Source: Bacillota bacterium (lineage in GTDB: Bacteria > Bacillota > Dethiobacteria > Dethiobacterales > Dethiobacteraceae). Taken from it: a stretch of 5,606 nt of DNA. The notes under the pieces are model-generated. The model saw nothing but the letters and a program-made list of their open reading frames with translations. It was not told the origin of the DNA and did not search any database. Position numbers and translations under genes: made by a program. Location of the stretch: NCBI GenBank assembly GCA_024650095.1, contig JANKMV010000009.1:1-5606 (forward strand). The letters are read 5' to 3'. This document shows, piece by piece, positions 1 to 5,606 of the stretch (the first letter of the stretch is position 1; each line of letters starts with the position of its first letter).

Positions 1-427
1 AAAACCGTTCATACAACTCTCTCCCTCCCGGAATGTAAATTGTAGCTAGAGAAGCTGCGTCAGCCGCCGAGATCACAACGCGGTCCCAAATAATTTCAGC
101 CATCCGCTCATCAATACCCATGACCGGTGCAAGAACGAGGCGTAGATGAGGGCGTTTAGCTACTTCAATGGCAAGAATTTCAGGAAAATCTTCTTTAATA
201 TGGACGCCTTCATATAAGAAAACAGGCACAATGGTGATTTCTTCTACACCCTCTTCATCAAGTTGAGCAATGGCTGTGTGCACATCGGGTTGGGCAAGCT
301 GGAGAAAAGCGTGTGCCAAAATACTACCCGGCCGCTTCCTACTGACTAAAGCTTCTAAGCGGAATAGCGCATCGTTAGCTTCCGCGCGCCGACTCCCATG
401 CCCCACTAATAAGACTGCTGATTTCAT
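1..427 (-). CDS. cbiX: Sirohydrochlorin cobaltochelatase, CbiX family, 3' end missing (possible N-terminal part of a fusion protein)
   Basis: This gene probably encodes the class II chelatase that inserts Co(II) into sirohydrochlorin, the entry step of the anaerobic B12 route, in the cytoplasm. Reading the minus strand from the ATG at 427-425 gives 142 codons with no stop before the left edge. The N-terminus is MKSAVLLVGHGSR, with the family's GHGS motif and H10; a second motif, PVFLYEGVHIKEDFP, places H76. These two histidines are at the spacing of the metal-binding pair in short archaeal CbiX proteins. The domain normally ends near residue 120 (here GIDERMAEIIWDRV, 104-118), yet the frame continues for at least 24 residues ending GGRELYERF. 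This suggests a linker into another domain, perhaps CbiC; that is inference. The start is well supported by AAGGAGG 7 nt upstream. The gene follows cbiJ after a 55-nt gap, and no overlap couples the two. The family assignment is confident; cobalt rather than iron or nickel is inferred from the operon. Confidence 0.9.
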   Translation of the reverse strand, partial: MKSAVLLVGHGSRRAEANDALFRLEALVSRKRPGSILAHAFLQLAQPDVHTAIAQLDEEGVEEITIVPVFLYEGVHIKEDFPEILAIEVAKRPHLRLVLAPVMGIDERMAEIIWDRVVISAADAASLATIYIPGGRELYERF

Positions 428-434
428 CGTATCT

Positions 435-441
435 CCTCCTT
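435..441 (-). promoter_or_regulatory. Ribosome binding site of cbiX
   Basis: The minus strand reads AAGGAGG followed by 7 nt (AGATACG) and the ATG at 427. This is a near-perfect Shine-Dalgarno match at ideal spacing and fixes the cbiX start. Unlike most junctions in this operon, cbiX does not depend on overlap with the preceding stop codon for its initiation. Confidence 0.85.
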
Positions 442-467
442 AATGACCGCAACGACTATCATACTTG

Positions 468-495
468 ATTATAGCTAATCGTTTACAATTGTAAT
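468..495 (-). promoter_or_regulatory. Possible internal promoter upstream of cbiX
   Basis: On the minus strand, a perfect TATAAT (473-468) is preceded, after a 16-nt spacer, by ATTACA (495-490), which matches the -35 consensus at 4 of 6 bases. A start about 7 nt downstream would give a leader of some 35 nt carrying the cbiX ribosome binding site. The -35 half lies over the last codons of cbiJ and overlaps a perfect 12-bp palindrome, TTACAATTGTAA (483-494). The gap is AT-rich, so a chance match is quite possible. If real, this would let cbiX and anything downstream be transcribed apart from the main operon. Confidence 0.3.
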
Positions 496-1250
496 TCTTT
501 TCTCATTGCCACAATGATTTGTGCCGGTGTACATACGTCCCCCGCAGTGACAGGCCGTCGGACTAAAACAATGGGGATCTTACACTCCCTAGCGGCAGCG
601 ATTTTTTCCCAAGTGCCCCCAGTCGCGCCACTCTCCTTGGTAATGATCACATCAGCAGTGTACTGTCGAAATAGCGCGACGTTAAGTTCTTGGGAAACAG
701 GTCCCTGCACTGCCACAATATTCGCTGGGGTAAGACCAAGGCTATGGCAGTGACGGACACTATCTTGGGCGGGAAGCACACGCGCCACCACCTTATGTGT
801 TGGTGATAATTCCGCCAAACACTCTGCTAAATGTCGAGTACCAATGGTCAGAAAAATAGTGCGACCTAACCGTGCTGCGATGCGTGCTGCCGCGGGGAAA
901 TCTGACGCCCAATAAACGCCATTACCTGCTTCAATGGGGGTCTGAGGACGCTCGTAACGCAAGTACAAAATTTTCGTTTCTGTTGCAGCCTCACGCGCTT
1001 GTGCAGACGCATTCTCTGCAAAGGGGTGCGTTGCATCCACCAACACTCGAACCTCTTTAGCGCGGATGAAAACGGCCAGTTGCTCTGCATTCATGGCTTC
1101 TTCCACAACCACACAGCCACCTTGTTGACGCAAGAGTTGAGCGCCATAGGGTGTCACCGCAGTTGCCACAATCATAGTGTGGGGAAAAGTGGCATGGATC
1201 GATGCTACCAGTTGCCTTGCATCCCGGGTACCCCCCATTAATAAAATCAT
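483..1250 (-). CDS. cbiJ: Cobalt-precorrin-6A reductase (CbiJ/CobK family)
   Basis: This enzyme reduces the C18-C19 double bond of cobalt-precorrin-6A to give cobalt-precorrin-6B with a nicotinamide cofactor, after CbiD and before CbiE/CbiT. The 255-residue protein has the usual family length and motifs in order: GGTRDAR at 6-12 (N-terminal nucleotide-binding loop), DATHPFA at 72-78, LRYERP at 97-102, TIGTRHL at 135-141, VQGP at 181-184, TKESGATGG at 204-212 and VRRP at 230-233. The ATG at 1250 overlaps the cbiH TGA as ATGA, so translation is probably coupled to cbiH; the local Shine-Dalgarno is weak (GGGGAT). It ends with TAA at 485-483. The cofactor specificity and the name CbiJ rather than CobK rest on the operon, since the two share the fold and motifs and differ mainly in using a cobalt-containing substrate. 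Confidence 0.95.
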   Translation of the reverse strand: MILLMGGTRDARQLVASIHATFPHTMIVATAVTPYGAQLLRQQGGCVVVEEAMNAEQLAVFIRAKEVRVLVDATHPFAENASAQAREAATETKILYLRYERPQTPIEAGNGVYWASDFPAAARIAARLGRTIFLTIGTRHLAECLAELSPTHKVVARVLPAQDSVRHCHSLGLTPANIVAVQGPVSQELNVALFRQYTADVIITKESGATGGTWEKIAAARECKIPIVLVRRPVTAGDVCTPAQIIVAMRKELQL

Positions 1251-2056
1251 AGTGCATATCCCCGTGGTGTAACCATGCGTCCATGTAACACTTTTGTCTG
1301 GCTGTTACCGACTATGACTGTGGTTGTCATATCCACTTGTTCATTATCTAATGCTGCAAGGGTGCTTATCACAGCTTTTTGCCCAATGCGCCCAATGTTT
1401 TTGACATAGCCTGTGGGCGTACTGCCACTACGATATTTGAGAATTATATCTTGGGCGATGCGCAAATGACCAGCCCTGCCACGACTGCGCGGATTGTAAA
1501 GGACAATGACAAAATCGGCTGCTGCCGCAGCCTCTAATCGTTTGGCGATGGTTTCCCATGGTGTCAGTAGATCGGAGAGGCTGACAATGGCGAAATCATG
1601 GATGAGGGGTGCACCCAAAGCCGCCGCAGCAGACGTGGCGGCGGTGACACCTGGAATAATATCAATAACGAGTTCTGGCGGAGCCACCTCTAATACGGGT
1701 CCCGCCATGCCATAAACACCAGGATCACCGCTGGAGATCACAACGACCTGCTTGCCTTGCAGCGCTTCATCCACAGCTAGCTTGGCACGATCTGTTTCTT
1801 TCTTCATGCCAGATGCCACCACAACCTTATTTTCAAGTAATGGTTTTATGAGTTGGATGTAGGTGATGTACCCCACCACCACATCGGCATCTGTTAGTGC
1901 TTGAGACGCCTGGGGTGTTAATAGTGCGACGTCTCCCGGTCCGAGGCCAACCACGGAAATTCGGCCTCTGCCACCGCTATGGTTATTTGCTTCAACTGTT
2001 GTTTGCTCACTAGCAGCTTCTTGCTCTGGGCTGCCAGCATTGCTGTCGGTACGCAT
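1247..2056 (-). CDS. cbiH: Cobalt-precorrin-3 C17-methyltransferase (CbiH/CobJ family); start codon uncertain
   Basis: This SAM-dependent enzyme methylates C17 and drives ring contraction, forming the lactone cobalt-precorrin-4. The conserved core begins at 1960 with ISVVGLGPGD and continues with VGYITYI, ISSGDPGVYGMAG, PGVTAATSAAAALGAP, LIHDFAIVSLSDLLTPW, LYNPRSRGR, VIVGN and a terminal TPRGYAL, all hallmarks of CbiH. From 1960 it is 237 residues, close to the roughly 240 of typical CbiH. No ATG, GTG or TTG opens that core: the nearest in-frame ATG codons are at 2056 (used here, after G-rich GGTGGGAG) and 2104, both deep inside cbiG. GTG at 1954 would cut the first strand, and ATT at 1960 would need a rare start. 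The residues before the core look like an out-of-frame reading of the conserved CbiG C-terminus, so this may instead be a CbiG-CbiH fusion split by a frame change. Function is confident; the start is not. Confidence 0.88.
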   Translation of the reverse strand: MRTDSNAGSPEQEAASEQTTVEANNHSGGRGRISVVGLGPGDVALLTPQASQALTDADVVVGYITYIQLIKPLLENKVVVASGMKKETDRAKLAVDEALQGKQVVVISSGDPGVYGMAGPVLEVAPPELVIDIIPGVTAATSAAAALGAPLIHDFAIVSLSDLLTPWETIAKRLEAAAAADFVIVLYNPRSRGRAGHLRIAQDIILKYRSGSTPTGYVKNIGRIGQKAVISTLAALDNEQVDMTTTVIVGNSQTKVLHGRMVTPRGYAL

Positions 2057-2997
2057 ACCGCTCCCACCCCCATTTTTTTTTCTACAAACGCTGACGTCTT
2101 GCATGAAATATCCGCTGCTCGTATCTCTTGGGCACTAAAAAAGCGAATAGGCACATTACGCTCCTGTGCTACCGCCAAGAGCCCCACTTCATCCTGCTTA
2201 ACATCGATACTGGCCAGTTGCGCAATACATGTAGTCGATAGATTATGCTTGCTAAATACTTCTTCTATGGCGGCGTTAAGCCGCTCTGCAGATACACCAC
2301 GCCGGCACCCCACGCCCACATGCAGGTTAGGAGGACGCAGCATAAGATCATCCTGCCCGAGCCCAGCAAGTTCCCTTTTATTTGTTACCACCGCTCGATA
2401 TGGATACTCTGTACTTTGATGGGCTAGATTCGCAAGGGGTAAAATGGCAAGCCCTGAGAGATCGCCGAAAACGTGTACAGGCAAATCACTATATACAGCC
2501 ACCGTCGTACCCCGAAGCATGGCGGCATTATATTCTTTCACCCTATTAAAGGGCTCAACGGTCAACCCTAACTCATACGCAATGACATCCACTGCTCGCA
2601 AGCCGCTTACGTCTGTGGCTGTGGTAATCACGGGTGTGGCTCCAGTAATGGTAGCGATATGATGAGCCAACTCATTGGCCCCACCCATATGACCGGAAAG
2701 AAGCGAAATGGCAAAATGACCACCTTCATCCAACACCACAACCGCAGGATCACTTTGCTTACTTTCTAGGTACGGTGCCAGCATGCGGATGGCAATGCCG
2801 GTGGCCATAATTAGTAGTAGTTTCTTTTTAGTGCTAAACAAGGAAGACAGAGTCTCCCGTAATCCGCTAAAGGGTGTAGCTAAATCCGTCGCTTCTAACA
2901 AAGCATCGGGTAAATACACGGCGAAACCCGTCTTCATGCCCACATCCAAAGCAAGCTCTCTACCCCGTGGGGTAATGGCTACGATGGCTCCATTCAT
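1918..2997 (-). CDS. cbiG: Cobalt-precorrin-5A hydrolase CbiG
   Basis: CbiG opens the delta-lactone of cobalt-precorrin-5A and releases the extruded C20 carbon as acetaldehyde, a step specific to the anaerobic pathway. Visible motifs are ATGIAIRMLAP (65-75), SDPAVVVLDEGG (82-93), LLSGHMGGAN (99-108), PVITTATDV (122-130), then the C-terminal domain with HVGVGCRRG (226-234), VKQDEVGLLA (266-275) and FVEKKMGVGAV (304-314). The layout follows Salmonella CbiG, which ends in a similar TITLGV-like stretch; here the match ends at ITIAVA (338-343). The last 16 residues (344-359) are not family-like and are read out of frame over the first codons of the CbiH core, so the native end may be frame-shifted into cbiH. 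The start ATG at 2997 overlaps the cbiF stop as ATGA. A run of nine A at 2081-2073 lies in codons 306-309 without breaking the frame. Confidence 0.94.
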   Translation of the reverse strand: MNGAIVAITPRGRELALDVGMKTGFAVYLPDALLEATDLATPFSGLRETLSSLFSTKKKLLLIMATGIAIRMLAPYLESKQSDPAVVVLDEGGHFAISLLSGHMGGANELAHHIATITGATPVITTATDVSGLRAVDVIAYELGLTVEPFNRVKEYNAAMLRGTTVAVYSDLPVHVFGDLSGLAILPLANLAHQSTEYPYRAVVTNKRELAGLGQDDLMLRPPNLHVGVGCRRGVSAERLNAAIEEVFSKHNLSTTCIAQLASIDVKQDEVGLLAVAQERNVPIRFFSAQEIRAADISCKTSAFVEKKMGVGAVCVPTAMLAAQSKKLLVSKQQLKQITIAVAEAEFPWLASDRETSHY

Positions 2998-3755
2998 TCA
3001 CCACTACCTACTCGGTACCCATGGGTGAATTCAGGGGCATACAGTCGGGAGGGGATGACATCTTCCTCTCGCAAAAAGTCACCTACTAAAATCATCGCTG
3101 TTTTGGTTATGCCCGCGTCTGCCACTTTCTTCGCAATATCTGAGAGTGTACCCCGAATGACTCGCTCCGCCGGCCAACTTGCTTTTTCCACCACAGCAAC
3201 GGGCGTATCCGTTGCATAGGCATGCCGCAGCTCACGGGTCACCTGCTCCATCATGCCCACACTGAGAAAAATACACATGGAAGCGCGATGCGCTGCCAAC
3301 GCTTGCAGCCTTTCTTTTTCCGGCACGGGCGTCCGGCCAGCCAAGCGCGTAATAATTACAGTTTGAGAAACTTCAGGGATGGTTAGCTCGCGCTTAATGG
3401 CGGCTGCCGCAGCGGCAAATGAAGATACGCCGGGGACGGTTATGGTATCAATGCCTGCAGCACGTAATAGGTCGGCCTGCTCTTGAATAGCACCAAATAA
3501 CGAGGGGTCACCTGTATGTAAACGTACCACCCTTTTTCCCCGAGCTTGTGCTTCCTTGATTAACGTAATAATTTGCGGTAAATCCAGGCCAGCACTATCA
3601 ATAATCTTTGTCTGATGTCCGGCATGAACTAAAATATCTGGATTTACCAGTGAACCCGCATAAATGATGACGTCCGCTTCTCGTAGCAGACGAGCACCTT
3701 TTAATGTGATAAGTTCCGGGTCTCCGGGCCCGGCCCCGACAAAATATACAGTCAT
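2994..3755 (-). CDS. cbiF: Cobalt-precorrin-4 C11-methyltransferase CbiF
   Basis: CbiF transfers a methyl group from SAM to C11 of cobalt-precorrin-4, yielding cobalt-precorrin-5A, the CbiG substrate; the next gene is cbiG. The 253-residue protein has the usual family length and motifs: VGAGPGDPELIT at 6-17 (start of the tetrapyrrole methylase fold), IIYAGSLVNP at 30-39, VRLHTGDPSLFGA at 77-89 (SAM site), PGVSSFAAAAA at 108-118, LTIPEVSQTVIITR at 124-137 and GRTPVPE at 140-146; the last two are particular to the CbiF/CobM branch. I chose the ATG at 3755 over the adjacent TTG at 3758 because AGGAGGAGG then stands 5 to 8 nt upstream, while for TTG it would be too close. The start shares one base with the cbiL stop (TGATG), which implies coupled translation. 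Confidence 0.96.
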   Translation of the reverse strand: MTVYFVGAGPGDPELITLKGARLLREADVIIYAGSLVNPDILVHAGHQTKIIDSAGLDLPQIITLIKEAQARGKRVVRLHTGDPSLFGAIQEQADLLRAAGIDTITVPGVSSFAAAAAAIKRELTIPEVSQTVIITRLAGRTPVPEKERLQALAAHRASMCIFLSVGMMEQVTRELRHAYATDTPVAVVEKASWPAERVIRGTLSDIAKKVADAGITKTAMILVGDFLREEDVIPSRLYAPEFTHGYRVGSGE

Positions 3756-4462
3756 CAATTCCTCCTCCTCTTGGCGATTAGTAGAGACAAATAATCTATG
3801 GCTTTATCACGATAGGCAAAGGGGTCATTCGTCCAAAATTCATCTTTACTACCCACACGACTCACTAAATACGCTTCGTGCGCAAAGCCTGTTCGTTCTA
3901 ATAGTGCCAGCGTCTCCTCATATGCGGATGATACTTTCAAAAAGACAACCGTATCCACATAGCGAGACAAACCTATAAAATCATCAACCGATATAGGTAC
4001 GGGCACAATGGCTAGACGTTCATTCTTTTCCACCAACGGCACCTTGATCAACGCGGCAGCGGCAGTGAAAGAAGAAATACCAGGAATGACTTCAACTTGT
4101 ACACTGGGTGCCAAAGAGCCTAAACACTTCATGAGATAACCAAATGTGGAATAAAGGAGGGGATCACCAATGGTCAAAAATGAAACGGTCCCATACTCTG
4201 CCACAAGCTGGGCGACGCGACTAGCCGCCTGCTCCCAGTGTTCTTGCAACTCTTTTTCATCCCTCGTCATGGGAAACAATAATTCTTCCACAATAGCCGT
4301 AGCGGGTAAGTGCGCTTTAGCTGCCGAGTAGGCCACGCTCGTGCGCTCCACTTTCGACTTTGGTACGCAAATTACAGATGAGGCAGCCAGTGCTTTCGTG
4401 GCCTGCTCTGTCAGGTAGGTGCTCTCACCAGGGCCTACGCCTATGCCATATAAAATACCCAT
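3755..4462 (-). CDS. cbiL: Cobalt-precorrin-2 C20-methyltransferase CbiL
   Basis: CbiL methylates C20 of cobalt-sirohydrochlorin (cobalt-factor II/precorrin-2), the first methylation after cobalt insertion. The protein has 235 residues, normal for the family. Motifs: LYGIGVGPGE at 4-13 (N-terminal tetrapyrrole methylase loop), VICVPKS at 30-36, LLFPMTRD at 61-68 (typical of the C20 branch), FLTIGDPLLYSTFGYL at 95-110 (SAM site; the Y-STF-YL pattern marks CbiL/CobI), PGISSFTAAAA at 127-137 and VVFLKV at 172-177. It starts at ATG 4462, two codons after the cbiT TAA and in the same frame. AAGGAGG at 4480-4474 lies 11 nt upstream, a little far but the only site, and the in-frame TAA excludes an earlier start. 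CbiL is preferred over CobI because of the anaerobic genes around it. Confidence 0.95.
   Translation of the reverse strand: MGILYGIGVGPGESTYLTEQATKALAASSVICVPKSKVERTSVAYSAAKAHLPATAIVEELLFPMTRDEKELQEHWEQAASRVAQLVAEYGTVSFLTIGDPLLYSTFGYLMKCLGSLAPSVQVEVIPGISSFTAAAALIKVPLVEKNERLAIVPVPISVDDFIGLSRYVDTVVFLKVSSAYEETLALLERTGFAHEAYLVSRVGSKDEFWTNDPFAYRDKAIDYLSLLIAKRRRN
3761..3769 (-). promoter_or_regulatory. Ribosome binding site of cbiF, inside the end of cbiL
   Basis: The minus strand reads AGGAGGAGG just before AATTG and the ATG at 3755. The repeated core offers two overlapping registers, 8 and 5 nt from the start. Because it lies in the last cbiL codons it also encodes the RRR near the CbiL C-terminus, so that arginine run is probably a by-product of the cbiF start signal. 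It decides ATG 3755 over TTG 3758. Confidence 0.85.
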
Positions 4463-4468
4463 CGTTTC

Positions 4469-5065
4469 TTATGCCTCCTTTTGTGCACTCATAATCCATA
4501 CTCCATTTTGAGCCCGAAAGTAATCTTCCCTGCCCAACTTTTCCAGTTGCGCACTTTGAATATACATGCCCGCTCGGTTGCAAAAGGGAGCATTCGATAA
4601 TACTTGCAGTGTTCGTACCAAATTACGTGGAGAAAGCACGTTGACCACAATAAATCCCCCGGGCGCTAATCTTTGTCCACAATGGGCAAGAATTTCAGCC
4701 AACTGTCCCCCACTACCACCTACTATAATACGTTGAGGCGTAGGTAATGTACGGAGGGCCGCTGGCGCCTCCCCGGCTACGATCGTGATGTTTTCCACAC
4801 CAAAACGCTGGCAGTTCTCTGCAATTAAAGCAATTCCCGCTTCATTGCGTTCGATGGCGTACACCTTTCCTCCTGTGGTGATCAGTGCAGCCTCAACAGA
4901 TAAAGAACCCGTGCCCGCGCCCACATCCCACACGACTTGCTGCTGTTGCAGACGAAGTTGTGCCATGGTTAAAATACGTATTTCACGTTTTGTCATAGGG
5001 ACTTTTCCCCGTATAAACTCATCATCCGGAATACCCGGCACGGCATATGGCCAGCGCTTACTCAT
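4469..5065 (-). CDS. cbiT: Cobalt-precorrin-6B C15-methyltransferase (decarboxylating) CbiT
   Basis: CbiT methylates C15 and removes the carboxyl of the C12 acetate side chain, working with CbiE (C5 methylation) to form cobalt-precorrin-8. In many other organisms the two are fused as CobL/CbiET; here they are separate adjacent genes. The 198-residue protein has the class I SAM methyltransferase fold, unlike the other methylases here. Motifs: PGIPDDEFIRGKVPMTKREI at 10-29 (the CbiT signature N-terminus), VWDVGAGTGSLSVEAA at 45-60 (motif I, SAM binding), VYAIERN at 68-74 (acidic end of strand 2), NITIVAGEAP at 92-101 and IIVGGSGGQL at 113-122. The start ATG at 5065 overlaps the end of cbiE by 8 nt (ATGAGTAA); its Shine-Dalgarno is weak (GGTGA), so coupling to cbiE is likely. 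Confidence 0.96.
   Translation of the reverse strand: MSKRWPYAVPGIPDDEFIRGKVPMTKREIRILTMAQLRLQQQQVVWDVGAGTGSLSVEAALITTGGKVYAIERNEAGIALIAENCQRFGVENITIVAGEAPAALRTLPTPQRIIVGGSGGQLAEILAHCGQRLAPGGFIVVNVLSPRNLVRTLQVLSNAPFCNRAGMYIQSAQLEKLGREDYFRAQNGVWIMSAQKEA
4474..4480 (-). promoter_or_regulatory. Ribosome binding site of cbiL, inside the end of cbiT
   Basis: AAGGAGG on the minus strand overlaps the last codons of cbiT and precedes the cbiL ATG at 4462 by 11 nt, slightly longer than usual. The cbiT stop TAA (4471-4469) sits between the site and the start, so a ribosome ending cbiT would stop close to the cbiL start. Confidence 0.7.
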
Positions 5066-5606
5066 TTAAAATCACCATTACACAGTCTCCCTCTTCGTCT
5101 TCATGTAGTAATTGCAAGCGCGTTACTTCGATGCTTTCTCTCAAGGTCGTAAGATGGCGACATAATGCAACCTTGGCATCTTGTGCACCTGCGTTTAGGA
5201 GAAGAGCTGCGATTCGACCCGGCGTCCAAACACCATCGGTGAGAATCGCCTTTTTGGCATTAGTAAGAAGGAGTGGTAAGAGCTCGTGCGCATTACGACC
5301 GTGGGCTGATAATAGCAAAGCGTCCTGCCATGGTTCACCTAAACGAGCAAAGGCAACTTGCACCGATGAGACACCAGGAATGACTTCTAATTCCTCCGCC
5401 TTAAAGTGACGGCGCAAATATGCAAGCAAACTATGAAAACCCGGGTCGCCTGATACCAAAACAGCCACCTTCTTGCGTTGAGCCTGTGTGCGAATAATTT
5501 CGGCCAACCCGTCCAATTTACCGGTGATAGGTATGATTTCTTTTTGTAAATGCACAAAAGGAGTGGTTGCCCGTGCACCGCCCACTATCACATCTGTGGT
5601 CTGCAC
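5058..5606 (-). CDS. cbiE: Cobalt-precorrin-7 C5-methyltransferase CbiE, 5' end missing
   Basis: CbiE methylates C5 of cobalt-precorrin-7 using SAM, paired with CbiT. The visible 182 residues begin at the right edge in TTDVIVGGARA, which in the family follows the N-terminal GIGPG loop and first helix; about 20 to 25 residues are therefore missing. The GTG at 5606 is an ordinary valine codon of the frame, not the likely start. Family motifs present: VLVSGDPGFHSLL at 49-61 of the fragment (SAM site), IPGVSSVQVAFARLGEPW at 76-93 and SAHGR at 100-104, the last two characteristic of CbiE. It ends at TAA 5060-5058, overlapping cbiT. A B12 riboswitch, if the operon has one, would lie upstream beyond the edge and cannot be judged. 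Confidence 0.93.
   Translation of the reverse strand: MQTTDVIVGGARATTPFVHLQKEIIPITGKLDGLAEIIRTQAQRKKVAVLVSGDPGFHSLLAYLRRHFKAEELEVIPGVSSVQVAFARLGEPWQDALLLSAHGRNAHELLPLLLTNAKKAILTDGVWTPGRIAALLLNAGAQDAKVALCRHLTTLRESIEVTRLQLLHEDEEGDCVMVILNE

Noticed and set aside
467..480. GATTA/TAATC inverted repeat as a terminator after cbiJ
   Set aside because: The stem is only 5 bp, AT-rich, and has no T-tract after it on the transcribed strand, so it cannot be called a terminator.
428..482. Cobalamin riboswitch or small gene between cbiJ and cbiX
   Set aside because: 55 nt is far too short for a cobalamin riboswitch (about 200 nt), I see no B12-box-like sequence, and no open frame with its own start and ribosome site fits in the gap.
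2073..2081. A9 run as a sequencing or assembly error disrupting cbiG
   Set aside because: The conserved CbiG C-terminal sequence (MGVGAV to ITIAVA) follows the run in the correct frame, so its length agrees with an intact cbiG.
2057..2104. ATG at 2104 as the start of cbiH
   Set aside because: The residues between 2104 and 2057 are the out-of-frame reading of the conserved CbiG motif around KKMGVGAV, with no good ribosome site before the ATG (only CGGAT). The ATG at 2056 has a better G-rich site.
1979..2419. 146-codon open frame on the plus strand opposite cbiG
   Set aside because: It lies wholly antisense to conserved CbiG/CbiH codons, its translation shows no recognisable domain, and no ribosome site is evident; it is a shadow of the real genes. 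The other plus-strand open frames were rejected on the same grounds.

Overview
The window is one stretch of an anaerobic (early cobalt insertion) cobalamin biosynthesis operon. Every gene lies on the minus strand, so transcription runs from the right edge to the left edge. In transcription order the genes are cbiE (5' end cut off by the right edge), cbiT, cbiL, cbiF, cbiG, cbiH, cbiJ and cbiX (3' end cut off by the left edge). The encoded enzymes turn sirohydrochlorin into cobalt-corrinoid intermediates: CbiX inserts cobalt; CbiL, CbiH and CbiF methylate at C20, C17 and C11; CbiG opens the lactone and removes the C20 fragment; CbiJ reduces the ring; CbiE and CbiT methylate C5 and C15 and decarboxylate the C12 acetate. 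CbiD, CbiC and CbiA, needed to reach cobyrinate diamide, are not seen and may lie beyond either edge.

The organism is most likely an anaerobic bacterium of the Firmicutes (Clostridia or Negativicutes). The reasons are CbiG and a short class II CbiX chelatase (the oxygen-independent route), strong AGGAGG-type ribosome binding sites before cbiF, cbiL and cbiX, roughly balanced base composition, and the compact single-strand operon. This placement is an inference; no taxonomic marker is present.

Layout from right to left: 5606-5058 cbiE; 5065-4469 cbiT (8-nt overlap); 4462-3755 cbiL (6-nt gap, same frame as cbiT); 3755-2994 cbiF (1-nt overlap); 2997-1918 cbiG (ATGA overlap); cbiH, whose start is unclear and which overlaps cbiG by 43 to 187 nt out of frame; 1250-483 cbiJ (ATGA overlap); a 55-nt gap, the only intergenic space longer than 6 nt; and 427-1 cbiX. 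The gap holds a strong ribosome binding site and a possible internal promoter.

I found no mobile element, CRISPR array, RNA gene, riboswitch or convincing terminator, and no sign of an entirely new system. The points most worth checking are the cbiG/cbiH junction, where the CbiH core has no normal start codon near its first strand, and the C-terminal extension of CbiX, which suggests a fusion to another domain beyond the left edge.
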